Assembly: GCA_020216925.1 (NCBI GenBank)
Contig: JAIWOL010000105.1
Span: 1 to 8,614 of the forward strand
Reading direction: 5' to 3'
Source of the DNA: Thiobacillus sp.
GTDB taxonomy: Bacteria; Pseudomonadota; Gammaproteobacteria; Burkholderiales; Thiobacillaceae
Length of the DNA: 8,614 nt
This document shows positions 4,625 to 8,614 of this stretch, in pieces. The stretch's first letter is position 1; each line of letters begins with the position of its first letter. The position numbers and the translations under genes are program-made. The notes under the pieces were generated by a model, which had not been told where the DNA came from, did no database searches, and saw nothing but the letters and a program-made list of their open reading frames with translations.

Positions 4625-7420
4625 TCAACGCGTTGAAGAGGTGGCGCGATCCAGACGGTTCAGCAGCGCGCGCGCCTCGGGCTCGCCTTCGAATTGCAGG
4701 CCGCCGGCAAGAATGCGCCTGAGTTCGTTGCGCGCGCGCTCGGTGTCGCCGGTCTGATACATGGCCAGCGCGTGGTGGTACTGGATGTCGGGATTGTCCG
4801 GGGTTTTCTGGAGCGCCTTCTTGAAGTAGTCCAGGCTTTTTGTCGCCTGGCCTGTCTTGAGCAGGGCCCAGCCCAGGGTATCGGCCGCGGCGGGGTTCTG
4901 CGGCGCGAGCTTGTAGGCCCGCTCGGCAAATTCAGGCGCCCGCTTGTCACCCAATTCTGCCAGCGCCCAGGCCAGATTGTTGAAAACCAGCAGGTTGTTC
5001 GGCAATGCATCTGCCAGAATCAGATAATGCTTCGATGCGGCGGCATGCTGGCGGCGTTTCATGAGGCTTTCGGCCAGCGCGGCGCGTACCGTATGGTCCT
5101 TGGGATTTGCGGCAAGCCAGTCGACGAGCTGTTTTTCGCCGGTTTCGCTTTGCTGCATGGCGGTGTAAACCTGGAGCTGCTGGATCAGTATCGCGGCCGA
5201 AGGATCGAGTGCGTAAGCCCGCTGATAGGCGGCCAGGGCTTCGGGGTGGTTGCGGCGCGCGTAGTGTGTCTGGGCTTCCAGCAGGAGACCGGAAACATTT
5301 TTTGGCTGGCTTTTCTGCATCTGCCGGGCGAGTTTCATGGCTTCATCGAAGCGCTGGCTCTGGATTTCCACTCCGCCGAGAAGCTGTTGAACGGCAATGG
5401 CATCGGGTTCGATCTGCAGGGCCTTTTGCAGGGTTTTGCGTGCCGCGTCGAAATCTTTGCCGACGATCTGTGCCGACGCGAGCTTGATGAGCACGGGAAC
5501 CTTGTCAGGCTGCCGTTCGGCCAGCTTCCGATAGCTGGCAATGGCGTTGGTGGCGTCGCCGGTTGCCAGCTGTGTGGTGCCGAGCAGGTCGAGCGCGGCC
5601 GGGTTGTCGGGCTGGGCGTTGGCGGCTTCGCGCGCGGTGGCGAGCGCCTGGGTTTTGCTGCCCTTGGCGAGCTGGTAGCGCGCCAGGGCGAAGCGCGGCG
5701 GCAATGCCTGCGGGTGGGCGGTGGCAGCTTTTTCCAGCCAGCCGACGTAGGTTTTTTCATCGTTGTCGCGCAGCGCCAGGTCGGCCAGCGCGAGCATGGC
5801 GTTGAGATGCTTGGGATCGGCCTTGAGGATGGCGTCGAAACGGGCTTTTGCGGCGGCGGGCTGCTTGTCCTGCAGGTCCAACTGGGCGAGGTTGGCCGCG
5901 GCGGGGAAGAATTTGGGATCGAGTTTGAGCGCCTCGGTGAAGCTGGCGCGCGCGCGCGCGGCGTCGCCTTTGCCCAGCTGCGCCGCGGCCCGGTAATTCC
6001 AGGTGAGCGGGCTGGCGCCCTGTTTCTTTTCCAGAGCGGCGATGCTGGCGAGTGCGGCGTCGAATTGCTTGGCCTGCAGCTGGTTGAGGATGATGAAGGT
6101 GTCGGCGCGGCTGTCGCTGCCTTCCATTCCGGCGGCGGTCTGCAGATCGGCCATGGCGCGGGCGTCGCCCTGCGCCAGACGGGAAACGCCCAGGCTGGTG
6201 CGGATGGCGGCGTTGTCGGGGGTTTGTTTCGCGGCCTGTTCGAAATAGGCCGAGGCCTGCGCGAAGTCGCGTTTGGCCTGGGCGATTTCGCCGGCGACCG
6301 CCAGCACGCCGGCGTCGACGCTGGCGGCCTTGAGCGCGGGGGCCAGTGTTTTCGCGGCGTCGTCCGGACGGCCCTGGCGCAACTGGGCGGCCGCCAGCAG
6401 GCGTGAGGCGTATGGATTGTCCGGTACGGTTTTGACTACCTTGTTGAGGTGCGCTTCGGCGGTCTGCATGTTGCCCAGCGTATATTCGATCGCCCCGGCC
6501 AGGAGTTGGGCGGGGACGAAGTCAGGCGCGGCCTTCAGCACTGGCGCCAGATGGTCGCGCGCGGTTTCGGTTTTCTTGTCGCGGAAATCGATCAGCGCCT
6601 GAGTGTAGCGCGCCTGCAGGTTGTTGGGGCTGATTTGCAGCGCGGCATCGACTTCTCTGCGGGCGTCGGCCAGTTTGTTGTCGGCGAGGGCGATTCCGGC
6701 CAGGGCCAGCCGCGCCGGAATGTGCTGGGGATCGGTTTTGATGGCGTTACGATAAACCGCGACGGCTTCAGCTGGCTTGCCGGTGGCGAGCAGCAGGTCG
6801 GCCTTCAGCAGCAGGCTGTCGCGATGTTTGGGATCGATGCGCAGGGCTTCGTCAAGCGCCTGCATGGCGCCCGCGGCGTCGTTGTCGGCCAGCGCCAGCT
6901 GCGCCAGCGCCAGTTGCACGTCGGCATTGTCCGGCGCGGTTTCCGATGCCTGGCGCAGGCTCTTGCGCGCGTCTTCCTTGCGCCCCAGGCGCAGTTCTGC
7001 GGTGGCGCGCAGTGCCTGTAGCGTGGCGGCGGCGGGATCGCCCGACGCCGCCACGGGCAGCTCGTCCACTACACGCTGGAATTCGCCCAGATCGAGCAGG
7101 GCGCGGGCGAGCAGGGGATTGACGGCGGCGGCGGGAAAACCGGCCTCGCGGGCGCGCCGCAGCTCTTTTTCGGCGCTGGCAAAATTGTGCTGCGCGAGAT
7201 AAAGCTTGCCCAGTTCGAAGCGCGCCTCGGCGTTCTTGTCGTCCTGCGCCACGGCGTTTTTCAACTGGATCATGGCTGCCTTGTCGTCACCCGCCGCGAG
7301 CTTGGCGCGGGCTTCTTTCAGCAGGGCGGCGCTGTCCTCGCTGCCGCAGGCGGCGAGTCCTAAAACCAGCAGGCTGGGGAGCAGCAATCGGTTGAGACGC
7401 TGTGGGAGAGTCTGACGCAT
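4625..7420 (-). CDS. prsT: PrsT-type TPR-repeat lipoprotein, first gene of the operon
   Basis: This is a long TPR lipoprotein of the PEP-CTERM-associated family (TIGR02917), probably a periplasmic assembly scaffold for exopolysaccharide or exosortase-processed proteins. The open frame extends to 7483, but I place the start at the ATG of 7420. GAGG (7428-7431) sits seven bases before it, and the protein then begins with a classical lipoprotein signal: MRQ, basic residues up to Arg11, a leucine-rich core, and LAAC with Cys25 lipidated and Gly at +2. This gives 931 residues, the same length as its downstream neighbour. TPR units fill the chain from about residue 30 to the end. LKNAVA (53-58), AEKELRRARE (83-92) and GEFQ (112-115) fall at the same positions as in the neighbour. 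The C-terminal part has NNLAW (814-818) and a DTLGW motif, as family members do. Apart from Cys25 no cysteine is seen in the mature protein. It is transcribed away from the LolA-like gene. Confidence 0.87.
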   Translation of the reverse strand: MRQTLPQRLNRLLLPSLLVLGLAACGSEDSAALLKEARAKLAAGDDKAAMIQLKNAVAQDDKNAEARFELGKLYLAQHNFASAEKELRRAREAGFPAAAVNPLLARALLDLGEFQRVVDELPVAASGDPAAATLQALRATAELRLGRKEDARKSLRQASETAPDNADVQLALAQLALADNDAAGAMQALDEALRIDPKHRDSLLLKADLLLATGKPAEAVAVYRNAIKTDPQHIPARLALAGIALADNKLADARREVDAALQISPNNLQARYTQALIDFRDKKTETARDHLAPVLKAAPDFVPAQLLAGAIEYTLGNMQTAEAHLNKVVKTVPDNPYASRLLAAAQLRQGRPDDAAKTLAPALKAASVDAGVLAVAGEIAQAKRDFAQASAYFEQAAKQTPDNAAIRTSLGVSRLAQGDARAMADLQTAAGMEGSDSRADTFIILNQLQAKQFDAALASIAALEKKQGASPLTWNYRAAAQLGKGDAARARASFTEALKLDPKFFPAAANLAQLDLQDKQPAAAKARFDAILKADPKHLNAMLALADLALRDNDEKTYVGWLEKAATAHPQALPPRFALARYQLAKGSKTQALATAREAANAQPDNPAALDLLGTTQLATGDATNAIASYRKLAERQPDKVPVLIKLASAQIVGKDFDAARKTLQKALQIEPDAIAVQQLLGGVEIQSQRFDEAMKLARQMQKSQPKNVSGLLLEAQTHYARRNHPEALAAYQRAYALDPSAAILIQQLQVYTAMQQSETGEKQLVDWLAANPKDHTVRAALAESLMKRRQHAAASKHYLILADALPNNLLVFNNLAWALAELGDKRAPEFAERAYKLAPQNPAAADTLGWALLKTGQATKSLDYFKKALQKTPDNPDIQYHHALAMYQTGDTERARNELRRILAGGLQFEGEPEARALLNRLDRATSSTR

Positions 7421-7427
7421 GGCATGG

Positions 7428-7431
7428 CCTC
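7428..7431 (-). promoter_or_regulatory. Ribosome binding site that decides the first TPR start
   Basis: GAGG on the minus strand lies seven bases before the ATG at 7420. The upstream in-frame start near 7483 would add 21 residues containing Cys-Cys-Ile-Cys ahead of the signal peptide, and it lies inside the palindrome region, so it is unlikely to be used. Confidence 0.6.
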
Positions 7432-7461
7432 GATAGTTGGCGGTGTCGCAGATGCAACAGC

Positions 7462-7481
7462 GATGACGAACGGTCGTCATC
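7462..7481. promoter_or_regulatory. Palindromic operator candidate in the divergent intergenic region
   Basis: GATGACGA (7462-7469) and TCGTCATC (7474-7481) are perfect eight-base inverted arms separated by ACGG, whose central CG is also symmetric. So 18 of 20 bases are palindromic. The site lies between the divergent TPR operon and the LolA-like gene, just upstream of a possible -10 box, which suits a dimeric regulator acting on one or both units. Which regulator binds it is unknown. Confidence 0.5.
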
Positions 7482-7503
7482 AATCTTCACGATGAATTGC
7501 CGA

Positions 7504-7509
7504 TATAGT
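7504..7509 (+). promoter_or_regulatory. Possible -10 box for the LolA-like gene
   Basis: TATAGT matches five of six bases of the sigma-70 -10 consensus and sits in a locally AT-richer stretch. No good -35 box is found 16-18 bases upstream; that position abuts the palindrome ending at 7481, so the promoter might depend on an activator. Transcription would begin near 7516, upstream of the ATG at 7538. Confidence 0.25.
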
Positions 7510-7537
7510 GGCGGTTCATCAACAAATCCACAAACGC

Positions 7538-8389
7538 ATGGAACAAAAGCAAAATCTAAACCTAAACCAGGGCGTGCGCCATCCTGCCGCGGCGCTCTGG
7601 TTCCTGCTGTTGTTGTTTGGCTGCGGCGGCCTCGGCTGGGCGCCCCACGCCCTTTCCGACGCCGCTTTCGATCTTGCGCAGCGGGTATACGATCGCCCGA
7701 ATGGCCGTGATCTGGTCACGCTGGGGCGGATGGTGTTGACCGAGAAGGGCCGTCCTCCGCGCATTCGTGAAATCGTTACTTACCGGCTCGACAAATCAGG
7801 CGGTGAAACCGCCAATCTGATTCGTTTTCTCGACCCCGAAGACATCGCGGGCACCGGCCTGCTCAGCATCGACAAGGCCGAAGGCAGCACGGATCAGTGG
7901 CTGTATCTGCCCGCGCTGGACCGGGTAAGGCGCATTTCCGGCGACCGCAAGGGGGGGCGCTTCGTCGGCTCCGATCTGTATTTTGAGGATATGCAGGAAC
8001 GCAAACCGGCGAAGGATCGTCACCGCCTGCTAGGCCGGCAGACCGAAGGCGGCATTCTGTGCGACGTGCTCGAAAGCGTGCCGGTGGACCCCAGGGAATC
8101 GGTGTACAGCAAGCGCATCAGCTGGATCGATCCGGACACGGCGGTGCCGCAACGGGTGGATTATTTCGAGAAAGACCCCAATAATCCGTCCAAGCGCTGG
8201 CTGCTGCGCAGCAAGAAACGCAATCAGGGCTACTGGACGCTGACCGACAGCCGCATGATCGACCTGGCGAGCGGCCACGAAACCCGCATGGTGGTGGACG
8301 TCGCGTTGTACGACCAGAAACTGCCCGCAAAACTGTTCACCTCGCAAGCCCTGGCCGACGAAAGCCTGGAATCGGAATATCGACCATGA
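7538..8389 (+). CDS. LolA-like outer membrane lipoprotein-sorting family protein
   Basis: This 283-residue periplasmic protein belongs to the LolA-like family annotated as 'outer membrane lipoprotein-sorting protein' (PF17131 type). Members are thought to carry a lipid or lipidated ligand across the periplasm and often sit beside RND/MMPL transporters. The family signature is clear: DQWLYLPALDRVRRI at 119-133, then GSDLYFEDM at 144-152, in a beta-rich fold with FLDPEDIAGTG (97-107) before it. The N-terminus has a hydrophobic stretch at about 17-29. Signal cleavage after APHA (35-38) is likely; Cys29 in LLFGC is a poor lipobox. The start is uncertain: an in-frame GTG at 7508 and another at 7574 also exist, and none has a good Shine-Dalgarno. 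I prefer the ATG at 7538 because it follows the possible -10 box. The stop overlaps the next start by ATGA (8386-8389), which implies translational coupling. Seven consecutive G at 7951-7957 lie in the coding region. Confidence 0.82.
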   Translation: MEQKQNLNLNQGVRHPAAALWFLLLLFGCGGLGWAPHALSDAAFDLAQRVYDRPNGRDLVTLGRMVLTEKGRPPRIREIVTYRLDKSGGETANLIRFLDPEDIAGTGLLSIDKAEGSTDQWLYLPALDRVRRISGDRKGGRFVGSDLYFEDMQERKPAKDRHRLLGRQTEGGILCDVLESVPVDPRESVYSKRISWIDPDTAVPQRVDYFEKDPNNPSKRWLLRSKKRNQGYWTLTDSRMIDLASGHETRMVVDVALYDQKLPAKLFTSQALADESLESEYRP

Positions 8390-8614
8390 AAAAACTGTTG
8401 CTGACCCTGGGACTGTCGCTCGCCGCCCTGCCTGTTGCCGTTGCCAGCGAATTGCCGCCGCCGCGCGCCTCTGCACAGGATTCCCTGGACGACCTGCCGC
8501 CGCCGCGCACCACCACGCGCAAGCCGCGCGCGACGTCCGCCGAGCCGGGGCGGGGGGAGGTGGCGTCGCAGGCGGGGGGGGCGGGGGAATCCGCGCCGCA
8601 AGCCGGCACGAAGG
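8386..8614 (+). CDS. Secreted Pro/Gly-rich protein, N-terminal part (runs off the window)
   Basis: An open frame of 76 codons starts at the ATG overlapping the previous stop and is still open at the right edge. It begins with a good signal peptide: MKK, a Leu/Ala-rich core and AVA-S, with cleavage likely after Ala20. The mature part has two LPPPR motifs (residues 23-27 and 38-42) and then a low-complexity Arg/Thr/Ala/Gly/Glu-rich linker. I do not recognise the family. Genes after LolA-like members often encode outer membrane barrels or RND exporters, so this could be the disordered head of such an envelope protein, but that is inference. The G-rich stretch at 8547-8587 uses GGG codons, unlike the upstream preference for GGC, so a base-call or frame error there should be kept in mind. 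Confidence 0.65.
   Translation, partial: MKKLLLTLGLSLAALPVAVASELPPPRASAQDSLDDLPPPRTTTRKPRATSAEPGRGEVASQAGGAGESAPQAGTK
8547..8587 (+). repeat. G-run cluster with G-quadruplex potential
   Basis: Four runs of four to eight G occur at 8547-8550, 8552-8557, 8574-8581 and 8583-8587, inside the partial secreted-protein gene. The pairs are separated by single C bases with a 16-base loop between them, so an intramolecular quadruplex on the plus strand or mRNA is possible. The eight-G run is also a slippage risk. Confidence 0.4.

Noticed and set aside
3595..4722. 375-codon plus-strand open frame spanning the junction of the two TPR genes
   Set aside because: It is a shadow of the same kind, it overlaps both real genes and their junction, and it shows no recognisable motif.
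4694..6406. 570-codon plus-strand open frame opposite the first TPR gene
   Set aside because: It is antisense to a clear TPR lipoprotein. Its product is Gly/Val/Leu/Phe-rich without domains, which is what the reverse strand of Ala/Leu/Lys-rich TPR codons in GC-rich DNA produces.
7438..7452. TGGCGGT sequence resembling a second -24 box in the divergent gap
   Set aside because: The matching -12 position reads GA instead of GC, so the essential dinucleotide is missing.
7421..7483. N-terminal extension of the first TPR lipoprotein starting at 7483
   Set aside because: It would put 21 residues with three cysteines before a lipoprotein signal peptide. The internal ATG at 7420 has a proper ribosome site and gives a standard lipobox distance.
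7508..7510. GTG start for the LolA-like gene
   Set aside because: It has no ribosome binding site and overlaps the best -10 candidate; the ATG at 7538 is preferred, although neither start is firmly supported.

Overview
The window looks like chromosomal DNA of a GC-rich Gram-negative bacterium, most likely a betaproteobacterium of the Rhodocyclales/Burkholderiales kind. The reasons are the high GC, a PEP-CTERM exported protein with a sigma-54-type promoter, and two very long TPR lipoproteins of the PEP-CTERM-associated PrsT type. Family calls come from reading motifs; no database search was possible.

Layout. Bases 1-89 look like one end of an IS21-family insertion sequence: a TG...CA terminus, two 22-base terminal repeats, and the first codons of a probable istA running off the left edge on the minus strand. 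Bases 90-297 hold no recognisable gene. Bases 298-467 form a compact control region with a possible activator site, an IHF-like site and a -24/-12 promoter. It drives a 306-residue secreted protein (468-1388) that ends in a textbook PEP-CTERM anchor. Two C(UUCG)G hairpins follow; the second is a perfect 17-bp stem with A and T tracts that should terminate transcription from both directions.

After a gene-free GC-rich gap (1463-1806) come two tandem minus-strand genes, 4625-7420 (transcribed first) and 1807-4602, separated by 22 bases. With the starts chosen here, each encodes a TPR lipoprotein of exactly 931 residues. They are collinear at the N-terminus and share the C-terminal signature, so they are an old tandem duplication. 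The mature N-termini differ: Cys-Gly in the first and Cys-Asp in the second. By the enterobacterial Lol rule this could send the two copies to different membranes.

A divergent intergenic region (7421-7537) carries a 20-base near-perfect palindrome. It leads to a plus-strand pair: a LolA-like 'outer membrane lipoprotein-sorting protein' (7538-8389) and, overlapping it by ATGA, a secreted proline/glycine-rich protein that runs off the right edge.

How they may work together (inference): the PEP-CTERM protein would be a substrate of an exosortase encoded elsewhere and end up at the cell surface or in the extracellular matrix. The PrsT-type lipoproteins would be periplasmic scaffolds for exopolysaccharide/exosortase export. 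The LolA-like gene probably belongs to a separate envelope transport operon. No exosortase, prsK/prsR or polysaccharide genes are visible here.
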